A stretch of 64,000 bases of DNA, from positions 1 through 64,000 of the forward strand of contig NZ_JBMVQZ010000016.1 in assembly GCF_049537155.1 (NCBI RefSeq), given 5' to 3'. Below the pieces are notes generated by a model. That model searched no databases and was not told the origin of the DNA. It saw only the letters and a list, made by a program, of their open reading frames with translations. A program made the translations under genes and the position numbers. The stretch is from Limisphaera sp049537155. GTDB lineage: Bacteria; Verrucomicrobiota; Verrucomicrobiia; Limisphaerales; Limisphaeraceae. Shown piece by piece: positions 55,566-64,000 of this stretch; the stretch's first letter is position 1, and the number at the start of each line of letters is the position of its first letter.

Positions 55566-58529
55566 TTAGCGTGCTGGGATTTCCACCTCCACCCGGTAGA
55601 AGCGTTCGCCCTGGGTCGCGGCCGGCAATCGGACGGCTGCGCGGCCCGGGAGAATGTTGACGGGGCAGGGCGGTGCGGGGCACGGCCCTGCCGGCGGCAA
55701 CGGCAGGGTTGCAAAGTTCGTCTGCACCACCACACGCCAGTCCTGCGCGGCCAGGGAGGTGGCCTCCCAGACCGTGTTGGTCGCCCCCGGAACAGAGGGC
55801 CAGATCAGCACCAACCCCTGCGCCCCTTCCCAGTGGGCCGTGATGGGAACGTCCTCGGGCACCAGGATCGGCACCGGATCCGAGGCGTTCGGAATGCCGT
55901 CGCCATCGGAGTCGCGCTCGGTCGAGCTGGCCAGGGCCGTGTTCACCCGGATCTCACGGGTACCGATGAGAATGTTCGTGGAGCCGTAGAACCCGCCGGC
56001 GTACGTGGGCACCCAACGCAGGCGCCCGTTGTTGTATCGGCTGGAATCCACGGGTTCGGCCAGCCGGTTGGTGCCCACCAGCAGGTCCGCATAGTATATG
56101 GTGATATTGGGCGCGATGTTTAGCGCCGAAAACGCGTTGTTCAGCTCGTTGGTCGCGTAATTGAGCAGGATGAGCTGGTCCACGTAGAGGGCATTCCTTT
56201 CGCCGGTTCCCTGGATGGTAAAGGTTGAGCCGAAATGCCCGTCCAAAACGAGCCTGCCGACGGCGACATTGTTCGTGAACCCGGCAGGGATGGGTCCGCG
56301 GTCTTCGCCGGTCCAGACGATCACATTTTGACTGTAGGGCGCGGCCGTGTTGGTGATCGTTGTGCCCCGCAGGTCGCCGGCAACGGGCCGGGCCGTCAGC
56401 GCCAGGCCATCCCGCGCGGAAAAGACGTTGTTCGTCGTGTCGGCGTCACTCAGCAATTCGTTCGCGCCCAGGACGAGTTTGCGCCCTGCCACCACGACAT
56501 GGTTCGTAACCACCAGTCGGCCGGCCTGCAGGCTCACGTCAGCCAATAGGGCGGACATCCGACCCCACAGATTCGTCCCTCCGCTGCCCAAGTGAGCTTC
56601 CGCCGCCTCCAGTTGGAGCGACCCCACAGTGGCCAGATTGGTTCCCCAGTTTCTGAAGTAGGCGGTCTGGATGGCCAGGCCCTCCGCGATCAGGCGACCG
56701 TAGTTCTCAAATGCGTTGTATGGTTCCTGGAAGGCCGAGGGATGGTACGGCGGCCGCCGCAGTCCGGTGAACGTTGCTACGTTGCTGATGGCAATCGTTC
56801 CGTAGTTGGTGAGGTAGCGGAGCCGCGGCGTGCTCTCCGCCCAGGAGATCCGGTTGGTGAGAAGATTCAACTCCCCAGCCGGGCTGAATGGCTGGACGAT
56901 CCACGGCGGGACGCTCAACTCCACGGGCGGATTTGTGGTCAAGGTGAGTCGCTCGGCGTCAATCAACAGGCTTCCGAACACGTTCAGTTTGTCCGCAATA
57001 CGAACCTCGCGTTGCCCCTCCGGACTCATCAACTCGAGCCCCTCGACCATTGGCTCCGAGCTGGCGCTCAGGTAGTTGCTCACCATCAACACCTTGTACT
57101 CCAGACCGATTCCGGCGGCGGAGATGTTGGTCCAGATGCCCACCCAGGCTTGGAGCTCGCCCACGATGCGCGACACCCGCGGCAATTGGAGCTGCCGCAC
57201 CTCGAGCAGGCCATTGGTCGAGGCGAGCCGGATCGCGCTGTAGGGGGTCTCGATCTGGGCGTTGGTGCTGCCGACGAAGTGTCCGAGCGACTCCAGCCGC
57301 AAATAGCTGGGCGCGCTCAACCGGGTCTGGGTCAGGTCCAATGCCCGCCGGGCAACGACCTCGATGCGCCCCATCACGTTGGAGAAAGCGCTGCCCGGCT
57401 GGGTCTCCGAGGGCACCATGACCGCGGGTATCACGCGTGTCCGGTAACCCGAATTCGTGGTGTCCACAAAGATGTTCGTGCCCAGCGAATAGATCGAAGC
57501 ATCGAAATCCTCGGGCGGCACCTGCGGGAGCGCGGAAAAGAAACCGGGATCCACGCCGCTGAGGAAGAAGTTGAATGGCTGGAATGCACCGACGGGGTTC
57601 AGCGACGGAACGTACAGTGTACCGTTCGTCAGATTGAAATTGTAGTTCTCGGGCGTCAGGAACTCCGTCAGATACAGTTCGTTGGTTATGCGGCTCTGTG
57701 TGACCGCGTTGGTGACCACGCCCCGCCAGCGGATCACGTTCAGTCCGGGGCTCATTCGGACTTCTGCGTCCTGGATTTCTCCGCCGTTGTACACATAGAC
57801 GGCCTGGATCATCAGGTTGCTGGGCCCCTGCTGGTAGGTCTGAACGTGGCTGCTGAATCCAACGGGCAGGACGACCTGGGCCAGCGCCTGGCCGTTGATC
57901 GTCTGGACCACATGGAAGGGACTGACCAATGGAGGAGCGGCGAACCGGCCGACGATGCGGTTCGTGTTGAAACCCCAGTGCACGTCATAGGTTCTCACGG
58001 CAATGTTGGTGGACCCCGACTCCTGGAAGCGGAGTTCCCCTCCACGAAGGTCCACGTAATCTCCGGTCAGATTCAACTGGCCGAGCGAGGAAATCTCGAG
58101 TCGCCCACGGTTGATGATGTTCGTCGCCTGAATCAACAACCACAAATCGGCGCTGATCTCGGCCGTGTTGGGTTGGACCAGCCCTTCGTTGTGGAACACT
58201 GCGGCCCACCGGCGCTGGGGATTCCCCATCGGATCGATGAGCTGGAAGCGGTAGCCCGGGCTCCCCAGCCAACGCCCCCGGTTGGTGATGTAGAGCGCGT
58301 TCTGTAACTCGATGGGCTGGACGATCGCAAGATTTGTCAGGGCGATGGTGCCGACGTTGACGACGCGGACGGCATCGATCACCGGCAGGGGTTCCGGTGG
58401 GAATGAGGCCTGCAGAGTGCCCGTGTTCAAGAACAGGTCCTGGGCACTCCTGGCCGGGACAACGGCAAACCCCAGCAGGAGTATCCAAACACCCGCGACC
58501 AAGCGGGATTTCCAACAGCGCATCGTCAT
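55566..58529 (-). CDS. Secreted protein of unknown function, 987 aa
   Basis: Not recognised. A signal peptide (about 1-29, MRCWKSRLVAGVWILLLGFA and ARSA) is followed by about 830 residues of beta-type sequence rich in Asn, Thr and Val (FRNWGTNLATVGSLQLEAAE, YYADLLVGTNRLAEP), reminiscent of a repetitive beta-helix or autotransporter-associated passenger. A calcium-binding type-3 repeat DSDGDGIPNASDPVP lies near 875. The C-terminal domain ends QGERFYRVEVEIPAR, matching the F/Y-Y-R ending of the other exported proteins here. The ATG at 58529 overlaps the stop of the upstream gene (ATGA), so the two are translationally coupled. Confidence 0.8.
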   Translation of the reverse strand: MTMRCWKSRLVAGVWILLLGFAVVPARSAQDLFLNTGTLQASFPPEPLPVIDAVRVVNVGTIALTNLAIVQPIELQNALYITNRGRWLGSPGYRFQLIDPMGNPQRRWAAVFHNEGLVQPNTAEISADLWLLIQATNIINRGRLEISSLGQLNLTGDYVDLRGGELRFQESGSTNIAVRTYDVHWGFNTNRIVGRFAAPPLVSPFHVVQTINGQALAQVVLPVGFSSHVQTYQQGPSNLMIQAVYVYNGGEIQDAEVRMSPGLNVIRWRGVVTNAVTQSRITNELYLTEFLTPENYNFNLTNGTLYVPSLNPVGAFQPFNFFLSGVDPGFFSALPQVPPEDFDASIYSLGTNIFVDTTNSGYRTRVIPAVMVPSETQPGSAFSNVMGRIEVVARRALDLTQTRLSAPSYLRLESLGHFVGSTNAQIETPYSAIRLASTNGLLEVRQLQLPRVSRIVGELQAWVGIWTNISAAGIGLEYKVLMVSNYLSASSEPMVEGLELMSPEGQREVRIADKLNVFGSLLIDAERLTLTTNPPVELSVPPWIVQPFSPAGELNLLTNRISWAESTPRLRYLTNYGTIAISNVATFTGLRRPPYHPSAFQEPYNAFENYGRLIAEGLAIQTAYFRNWGTNLATVGSLQLEAAEAHLGSGGTNLWGRMSALLADVSLQAGRLVVTNHVVVAGRKLVLGANELLSDADTTNNVFSARDGLALTARPVAGDLRGTTITNTAAPYSQNVIVWTGEDRGPIPAGFTNNVAVGRLVLDGHFGSTFTIQGTGERNALYVDQLILLNYATNELNNAFSALNIAPNITIYYADLLVGTNRLAEPVDSSRYNNGRLRWVPTYAGGFYGSTNILIGTREIRVNTALASSTERDSDGDGIPNASDPVPILVPEDVPITAHWEGAQGLVLIWPSVPGATNTVWEATSLAAQDWRVVVQTNFATLPLPPAGPCPAPPCPVNILPGRAAVRLPAATQGERFYRVEVEIPAR

Positions 58530-60679
58530 AGGCGAATGGTCAGGCTGTACGGCTGCAGCTTGCGACGGCCCTGGGCGTCCTGAACCTGCAACACAAACTC
58601 ATAGACCCCTGCCGTGCGGGGAGTGCCCAACAGCACACCGCCCGGGGAGAGTTCGAGCCCCGGCGGCAGGCCGGGCGAATCCTCGGCCAGGGAGAAACTG
58701 TACGGCGCCTGCCCGCCGTCCACGGTGAAGGTCACCTGGAAATATTCGCCCACCACCCCGTACGGCAGCGCCAGGGGCTGGATGCTCAGCAAGTTCAACA
58801 CCATGTCCTCCACGTCCCGGAGGCTCGTGCCCTGCGGGTAGATCACGGGCGGATTGGTGCTGCCGTCGAAGCTGGCCCAGATGAAGTTGGTGATCCCACC
58901 AAACTCGCCCAACCCGGAGAAGGGAAGGAACGGATCGTAGATGTTCAGGTTCAAGGGCCCCACCCTGTTGAAGCTGATCGTGATGGGGGGCTCGACGTGG
59001 CCGGGTCCCGCCAGTCCGGGAACGGCATTGGTGTCGATAAACACGCCTGCCGTGTCGGTACGGTCTGCAATCGCCTGGTTCAGGTCCAGTGCTCTGAAGA
59101 GAAAGTCCGGTGTGGCCACCACCCGTTGCAGGTGCTGCCGGATCACCCTCCCGTTGGTTACCGCGTTCAGCGAGTAGTAGTTCGTGATCGGTTCGAAGAA
59201 CCGGCCCAGGAGGGAATCGTAATTTGCCCGAACGAATCGCATCCGCTCGATGCCCTGGCGGTTCATGGGGACGTTGGTTTCGCAACTCACCGGCAGGATG
59301 ACCATCGCGTGGTTGGTGAAATAGGTGTAGACCTGCTGGGAGAACTGCTGGCCGATCTGATTGGTGGCCAGGGCGATGTCGTTCGTCACCACCTGCAGAA
59401 TGGGCGGCAGATTGGAGAGCGGGACGTATCCGCACAGGGCATTGGTCGGCAGGATGAAGAAGTCGCCCGAGGGAACGTCGAGGACGACGTGGTTGGTGGT
59501 GATGTTGGTGCAGATGCCCGAGGGAAAGCCCCATGGATTCTGGCAGGGGCCGATGTTGGTCGTCACCACCGTGGCAAGCGTGTAGGGGTGGTACCGGTTT
59601 GTGACGACGTTGCCGAACGTGTGCCGGTAACGTACCACGTAGTTGGTGACGTAATTGGTGGCCAGGACGAGGCCCTGCCAGGGCGCCGGCGCCCACGGTG
59701 AGTTTGTAAAGTAGGCGATGATGTTGGTGGTCACCTCGGTCGTGAACACCGGTTCGCTCTGGAGCACGACCAAGCCGGGATAAAGCGTCTGCAACGCTGC
59801 GGCGTCGTTGGTCCACGCGGCCGCAAGAAGCGTGTTCAGATTGGAACTGACGAGTAGTTGCGGTGTGGGATTCGTGTAAAACAGGAGGCTGTCCTGGGTA
59901 ATGGCCTCCCAGTTGACGTTGTTGGTGCGCCAGAGGTAACGCAGGCCGCCGACGTCGTCCCGACTCAGCCCGGTCAGGAACGTGCCGTAGCTCAGCCACA
60001 AGGTCTCCGCAACCGGCAGGTTCCTTTGGGCCAACGGATCCACAAGGTATTCATAGGCATCGGCGAGCGGGTCCGGGCCCGAACAGATCTCGATGATCTG
60101 GTAAGAATAAAGCGTACCGTTCACGTAGCTGCTGGGCTCGAAGGTTACGGGATCGAAGTTCCTCCGGATCACATGATAAATCATGAACGGGCAGGAAAGT
60201 CCGGGCTGCGGATAACGGTCCCGCAGGCACCAGGTCCAACGCACCGGCTCGGCCAGGCCCAGCTCCTCCAGGATCAAATGCATGGCCACGGACTTCAGGT
60301 CCACCAGGCTCAGAGCCTGGGCACGGTAATTCACGCGACTGACTTCCAACGGGAACTCCGACAAATCCTGGCTGTAACTGGAGACATTGCTGAGGCTGTT
60401 GAAGACGGCGATGGCCTGTTCCACCGCGGCCACGCCGTTGGATCCGAAGTAATCTAGGAACGAGGCATCGAAGGCGTAGTAAACCACCGGCAGGTTCCAG
60501 CGGTACTCTTCCCCGAGGTTTTTGGGGGCGCCGATGTCCGCGTTGTTGGCGAGGTTGTATCCGATGTTCGGGACCTGCCAGGCCTCGTTGACGGGGCCGA
60601 GGAGGCTGAAGGCGTGTGCGCCCGCCGCCCAGCCGAGTACCAGGACCGTTCCCACCAGTCGTTTGCAAAAGCGCCACAT
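58526..60679 (-). CDS. Secreted protein with degenerate metzincin-like motif, 717 aa
   Basis: A signal peptide (about 1-23, LVGTVLVLGWAAGAHA) precedes a domain that resembles a matrixin-type metallopeptidase: WNLPVVYYAFDASFLDYFG, a helix before it, then KSVAMHLILEELGLAEPVRW near 130-150 and LSRDDVGGLRYLWRTNN near 250, which parallels the L-S-x-D-D-x-x-G-x-x-x-L-Y of matrixins. The zinc motif HExxHxxGL appears as H134-LILEELGL, so the catalytic Glu and second His are missing and zinc catalysis is unlikely. A long Asn/Thr-rich middle follows, and a putative Ig-like domain (VTFTVDGGQAPYSFSLAED, PPGLELSPGGVLLGTP) ends the protein. The family assignment is tentative. It is 8 nt after the 627-aa gene and overlaps the 987-aa gene. 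Confidence 0.8.
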   Translation of the reverse strand: MWRFCKRLVGTVLVLGWAAGAHAFSLLGPVNEAWQVPNIGYNLANNADIGAPKNLGEEYRWNLPVVYYAFDASFLDYFGSNGVAAVEQAIAVFNSLSNVSSYSQDLSEFPLEVSRVNYRAQALSLVDLKSVAMHLILEELGLAEPVRWTWCLRDRYPQPGLSCPFMIYHVIRRNFDPVTFEPSSYVNGTLYSYQIIEICSGPDPLADAYEYLVDPLAQRNLPVAETLWLSYGTFLTGLSRDDVGGLRYLWRTNNVNWEAITQDSLLFYTNPTPQLLVSSNLNTLLAAAWTNDAAALQTLYPGLVVLQSEPVFTTEVTTNIIAYFTNSPWAPAPWQGLVLATNYVTNYVVRYRHTFGNVVTNRYHPYTLATVVTTNIGPCQNPWGFPSGICTNITTNHVVLDVPSGDFFILPTNALCGYVPLSNLPPILQVVTNDIALATNQIGQQFSQQVYTYFTNHAMVILPVSCETNVPMNRQGIERMRFVRANYDSLLGRFFEPITNYYSLNAVTNGRVIRQHLQRVVATPDFLFRALDLNQAIADRTDTAGVFIDTNAVPGLAGPGHVEPPITISFNRVGPLNLNIYDPFLPFSGLGEFGGITNFIWASFDGSTNPPVIYPQGTSLRDVEDMVLNLLSIQPLALPYGVVGEYFQVTFTVDGGQAPYSFSLAEDSPGLPPGLELSPGGVLLGTPRTAGVYEFVLQVQDAQGRRKLQPYSLTIRL

Positions 60680-60687
60680 AGTTTGGT

Positions 60688-62571
60688 TCAGCGCAGTCGA
60701 ATCACCCGATAAAAGGCCGCCTCGCCTCCGGCCACCCGCAAGCTCTCACGCGTCCCGCGGGCGAATCTGGGTTCACCCACATTGGTCCAACCGGAGAGTC
60801 CGCCGGAGGCCTGCACCTGGTAAACGAATCCGGGTTGCGCGTTCCATTCCAGGTAGCGTCCGGATGGTGTGGAAATCAGGCTGACGCGGAGCACGCTGTT
60901 GGGGTTGGAGGGATCGGTGCCCGCCAGGAACTCCTCGAGATTGGTGGCACCGTCGCCGTCGCTGTCGTCCTGGGGCCGCGGCCAGGCGCCCATGTCGGGG
61001 CCAAAGTACCCGGCCATCCACTCGGACGGGATGCCGCCGTAGACCCACACGCCGTAGGTGGTGCCGGTGGCCGGGTCGGAGAGCGGCGCCCGCTGGCCGT
61101 TGGTCAGGACGTAGGTCACCCGGAAGGAGTAGGACGTGCTGTGCAACAGGTTGGACACGGTGACGACGTTGCGGGTGGTGACGAGGGTGGCCTGGGGCGG
61201 TTGAGCGTCGTTCATGTACAGTTCATAAGCCGCCACGGGCAATCCGTCCACCGAGGGCCAACTGACGGAGAGGGCGTTGGAGCTCAGCACGCTGACCACG
61301 GGCGGGTCGAGCGGCTGCAAGGGCTGACCGGCGGAGGCCAGCCGCTGGGCCCGCAGATCGAATCCGTGATCAATGCCGGTAAAACTGCTCCACACCACCA
61401 GGAAGCGCCCGGCCCCGTCGCCGGCAACGGCCGGATGAAACTGCTGGCTGACGGTGGTGGTGTTGACGGGCAGTTCAGCTCCGATGGGAAGACCACTGAG
61501 ATCCAGCACCCGACCAAAGACGCCCTCGCGCGAGCCGTCCTGCTCGAGGCTGGTCCAGACCACCAGGACGCTCGCGCCGGAAACGGCCACCCGGGGTGCA
61601 AACTGGTCGCCGTAAGTGTGGGTGTTGAGCCGGCGCACGGCCCCGCCATTGCCGTTGGCATCGAAGGCCCGGGCCCAGATATCCCAACTGTTCTCGCGAA
61701 CGACAGTGTCCTTTTGTCCCCACACGACGACAAAGCCGCCCCCCGGCAACGCAGCAACCTGCGGGTTGGCGCAAACGTTGGTGTCCACGTTGACCAGGAT
61801 CTCGCCGGAGAGGGGCGTGCCGTCGGGTCGGAAAAGCCGGGCGTACACGTCCACACTGTTTTCGAACCGCTGCTGTTCACTCACCCACACCACGACGAAC
61901 CGCCCGTCCGTGAGGCCGGCGACGGATGGCGTGCGCTGGTTGTACGGCGTGGTGAGGTTGACCTGGAATTCCCCACCCAGCGGTTGCCCGTTTGAGCTGA
62001 ATCGGCGTGCAAACACACCCTGCAGGGGGTTGGCACCGGCTTCCTGATTCCAACTGCCCCAGACAAACAGCACCGAATCATCGGCGAGCCGGGCCACGGC
62101 GGGGTTTTGTTTGCTGCTGTTCGTGGTTGCGCTGATGATGAGCTCGCCGGTGAGCCAGAGTCCATCCGTTCCCAGGAAACGCGCCGCCACCTGGCGCCGG
62201 TTGGCGGGCCCGGTCAACCATGCGAAGACGGCGCCGCCATTGTTCAAGGCCGTCACTGCCGGCAGGAGCTGGTCGCCTTCACCCGTCACGTTCACGCGGA
62301 AGGGGCTGAGCGTACCGGTGGAGCTCCCGTCGAGGCGCCGGGCCGCGATGCCCTGGCCGTGCCCGTCGGTGAATTCATCTTCCCAGACGACGTAACCGCC
62401 CTGGGGGCCGACAGCCAAGGCCGGGTGGACCTGATCGCCCGGCAGGGGTTCGGTCAAAGCGTACTCGCCGCCCTGGAAGGTGATGTCGCTTTGGGCGGTC
62501 ACCCACAGCGGGAACAACACGATCCCCAGCAGGCTTGAGACGTGGTGCCGTTGGGTTATCCGAGCAGCCAT
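60688..62571 (-). CDS. Secreted beta-repeat protein with fibronectin type III domain, 627 aa
   Basis: A signal peptide (about 1-26) is followed by roughly seven repeats of the form P-A-V-A-x-L-x-G-G-F-V-V-V-W (DQVHPALAVGPQGGYVVWED, GRFVVVWVSEQQRFENSVDV, GGFVVVWGQKDTVVREN, GRFLVVWSSFTGIDHGF), likely a beta-propeller (about 30-400). An FN3 domain spans about 415-505 (PPVVSVLSSNALSVSWPSVD). A calcium-loop DDSDGDGATNLEEFLAGTDP sits near 540, a motif typical of verrucomicrobial and planctomycete exported proteins, and the C-terminal domain ends EAAFYRVIRLR. No enzymatic motif was seen. It starts the run of exported proteins, 27 nt after the exonuclease gene, so all may be one transcript. Confidence 0.8.
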   Translation of the reverse strand: MAARITQRHHVSSLLGIVLFPLWVTAQSDITFQGGEYALTEPLPGDQVHPALAVGPQGGYVVWEDEFTDGHGQGIAARRLDGSSTGTLSPFRVNVTGEGDQLLPAVTALNNGGAVFAWLTGPANRRQVAARFLGTDGLWLTGELIISATTNSSKQNPAVARLADDSVLFVWGSWNQEAGANPLQGVFARRFSSNGQPLGGEFQVNLTTPYNQRTPSVAGLTDGRFVVVWVSEQQRFENSVDVYARLFRPDGTPLSGEILVNVDTNVCANPQVAALPGGGFVVVWGQKDTVVRENSWDIWARAFDANGNGGAVRRLNTHTYGDQFAPRVAVSGASVLVVWTSLEQDGSREGVFGRVLDLSGLPIGAELPVNTTTVSQQFHPAVAGDGAGRFLVVWSSFTGIDHGFDLRAQRLASAGQPLQPLDPPVVSVLSSNALSVSWPSVDGLPVAAYELYMNDAQPPQATLVTTRNVVTVSNLLHSTSYSFRVTYVLTNGQRAPLSDPATGTTYGVWVYGGIPSEWMAGYFGPDMGAWPRPQDDSDGDGATNLEEFLAGTDPSNPNSVLRVSLISTPSGRYLEWNAQPGFVYQVQASGGLSGWTNVGEPRFARGTRESLRVAGGEAAFYRVIRLR

Positions 62572-62598
62572 AACGAGCCTCGTTTCAACCAGTCTTCT

Positions 62599-63684
62599 TT
62601 AACAGTGGCGTGCTGCATTGTCCAACTTTTCCCCTGCCGCGGCCTCTCCTGCCGGCGCGTGGGCACAGGCAAACAGATCCGCCTGTGCCGGCGGCGTTCC
62701 GCGGCCGGCGTTCTCCAGCCGGGCCAGTAGGGTGCGGAACCCCCACTCCCGGTAGAGGGTCTTCAGGCGCTCCACGTCCGGCGCGTGAACGGCCAGTTCG
62801 TCGGGTTGAAAACCCGGATCGAGATCGGCGCGCAACTGGATGAGCTCCCGGTTCCGGCGGATGAGATCGGCCGACGATTCCAGCGCGTGGCGGATGCGTT
62901 CGGGTTCGACCTCCGACAAGCGTGCCAGCAACGACGGGACCGAGCCGAATCGTTTGAGCAGTTGGGCAGCGGTCTTGGGCCCGACACCCGGCACGCCGGG
63001 GATGTTGTCGGAGGCGTCACCTACCAGACTCAACCAATCGACGATCTGCGCTGGTTCCACCCCGGTTTTTTCGCGTACATCCTGTTCGGTCCAGATGCGC
63101 CCGCTGGGGTCGTGGGGTTGGATCAGGCCGATATCCGGGCCGACGAGCTGCATGAAATCCTTGTCGGAACTGGCAATTATGACATCCCAATCCCGATCCC
63201 GGCCCCAAACAGCAAGCGAAGCGATCCAGTCGTCGGCCTCGACGCCGGGGCGGCAGCCGGTGGCGATACCGCGGGCACGCAGCCATTCGACGATGGGATC
63301 GAGTTGGGCGCGGAGTCCGTCGGGCATCTCGGGACGCTGGGCCTTGTATTCCGGGAGGGCTTCGAGCCTTTCGGGGGCCAGGCCGCCGTCCCAGATCACG
63401 GCCACATGGGAGGGCTGCAGAGTTTGACAAAGTTTTTCGAAGGTCTGGATGAAGCCGTAGATGGCGTTGGTGGGGCGACCGTCCGGGGCGCGCAAGTCCC
63501 GGATGGCGTGCCAGGCACGGTACGCGTAGGCATGCCCGTCCACCAGCAGCAGCCGCGGCCGCGCGGCCCGTGTTGTTTGCACATCCGTCACACGCAATCC
63601 TAGTTCGGCCAGGTTCGGGGCGCCGGTGTCGGGCCGGCGGCCGAGCCTGCCTCTGGCCTCCCTGTCGTCAAACCCCGGGATCAC
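62599..63684 (-). CDS. Stand-alone 5'-3' exonuclease (PolA N-terminal/flap-nuclease type)
   Basis: The 361-aa protein matches the 5'-3' exonuclease domain of DNA polymerase I without the polymerase. Motifs are LLLVDGHAYAYRAWHAI, VAVIWDGGLAPERLEALPEY KAQR (metal Asp and the arch), GVEADDWIASLA, DVIIASSDKDFMQLV, and the helix-hairpin-helix segment LVGDASDNIPGVPGVGPKTA AQLLKRFG. It processes flaps and RNA primers by family knowledge. The GTG at 63684 overlaps the secretin stop (GTGA) and is taken as start. A second GTG at 63591, just before the conserved domain and preceded by AGGA, is a good alternative. Its position between a secretin and exported-protein genes is unusual. Polymerase I itself is not in the window. 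Confidence 0.85.
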   Translation of the reverse strand: MIPGFDDREARGRLGRRPDTGAPNLAELGLRVTDVQTTRAARPRLLLVDGHAYAYRAWHAIRDLRAPDGRPTNAIYGFIQTFEKLCQTLQPSHVAVIWDGGLAPERLEALPEYKAQRPEMPDGLRAQLDPIVEWLRARGIATGCRPGVEADDWIASLAVWGRDRDWDVIIASSDKDFMQLVGPDIGLIQPHDPSGRIWTEQDVREKTGVEPAQIVDWLSLVGDASDNIPGVPGVGPKTAAQLLKRFGSVPSLLARLSEVEPERIRHALESSADLIRRNRELIQLRADLDPGFQPDELAVHAPDVERLKTLYREWGFRTLLARLENAGRGTPPAQADLFACAHAPAGEAAAGEKLDNAARHC

Positions 63685-64000
63685 GGCTGAGCCGAGGTCG
63701 GCTGCGCCGGAATGGTCGTTTGGGCAAACGGCATCTCGTCCTCGGAGTGCAGCGGATTGCCCGCCGGATCGATGATCCGGGGTGTGACGAAGATGAGGAG
63801 ATTCTTCTTCTGTTTCTGGTCGGATTCGCTGCGGAAAAACCGGCCCAGCAGGGGCAGGTCACCCAAGACGGGGACCTTGTCGCGCACCTTGGACACATTC
63901 TCGCTGAGCAAACCGCCCAGGACGACCGTCTGGCCGTCCCACACGATGGCCGTGGTGGTGACCTGGCGGACACGGAAGATCGGGAGGGGCAGTTGGGCGG
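63681..64000 (-). CDS. Secretin (GspD/PilQ family), C-terminal fragment
   Basis: The frame enters from the right edge and gives the last 106 residues of an outer-membrane secretin of a type II secretion or type IV pilus system. The visible part is the end of the secretin pore: VTTTAIVWDGQTVVLGGLLS, KVRDKVPVLGDLPLLGRFFR and KKNLLIFVTPRIIDPAGNPL, the classical PVLGDLPLxGxLF and LxIFITPxI motifs. A short tail rich in Pro, Thr and Gln follows (TTIPAQPTSAQP). Its stop overlaps the exonuclease GTG. Whether the system exports the large secreted proteins encoded downstream is an attractive but unproved inference. Confidence 0.9.
   Translation of the reverse strand, partial: AQLPLPIFRVRQVTTTAIVWDGQTVVLGGLLSENVSKVRDKVPVLGDLPLLGRFFRSESDQKQKKNLLIFVTPRIIDPAGNPLHSEDEMPFAQTTIPAQPTSAQP

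Overview
The window is high-GC DNA whose genes suggest a free-living, Gram-negative member of the Verrucomicrobiota (Limisphaerales/Pedosphaerales-like). This is inferred from the very long secreted proteins built from Calx-beta, delta-60, DUF11 and P-domain modules with a C-terminal F/Y-Y-R-hydrophobic signature, from a secretin, and from a PduS/PduT-type microcompartment pair. No rRNA or tRNA gene was recognised, so the placement is not proved.

Left part (1-10.5 kb): a type I-G (formerly I-U) CRISPR-Cas locus on the + strand. It holds the 3' end of a Csx17/Cas8-like gene, csb1 (Cas7), csb2 (Cas5-Cas6 fusion), a heavily frameshifted CARF-domain (Cas02710/TIGR02710-like) pseudogene, cas2, a cas4-cas1 fusion, a leader, and an array of 49 repeats of 36 bp with 48 spacers. 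The array has two tandemly duplicated spacers, a mosaic T/C polymorphism at repeat position 3, and a decayed last repeat. Effector and adaptation genes look intact while the ancillary signalling gene is dead.

10.5-13.5 kb is a gene graveyard: a probable membrane-protein remnant, a repeat-like hairpin and a broken lactonase gene.

13.7-32 kb is devoted to alpha-glucan and trehalose metabolism, interrupted by a PduS-like gene and a frameshifted PduT-like BMC gene. treT is on the + strand. A tight - strand operon, glgE > treS-mak > glgB-like > GH57 > treY > treZ, has three 4-nt start/stop overlaps. It would interconvert maltose-1-phosphate, branched glucan, maltooligosaccharides, maltose and trehalose. 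The GlgB homologue has lost several catalytic residues and looks like a pseudoenzyme.

32.8-38.7 kb carries housekeeping and redox genes: E2 and E3 of a 2-oxoacid dehydrogenase (+), a DsbD/ScsB-like protein (-) and coaE (-). A solitary CRISPR-repeat-like hairpin lies between E2 and E3.

38.9-64 kb is a long - strand cluster. From the right edge it runs: 3' end of a secretin, a stand-alone 5'-3' exonuclease coupled by a GTGA overlap, then five exported proteins (627, 717, 987, 3128 and 2384 aa), ending with an M36/fungalysin-like metallopeptidase. The spacing suggests one transcriptional unit for a cell-surface or secreted apparatus of unknown role.
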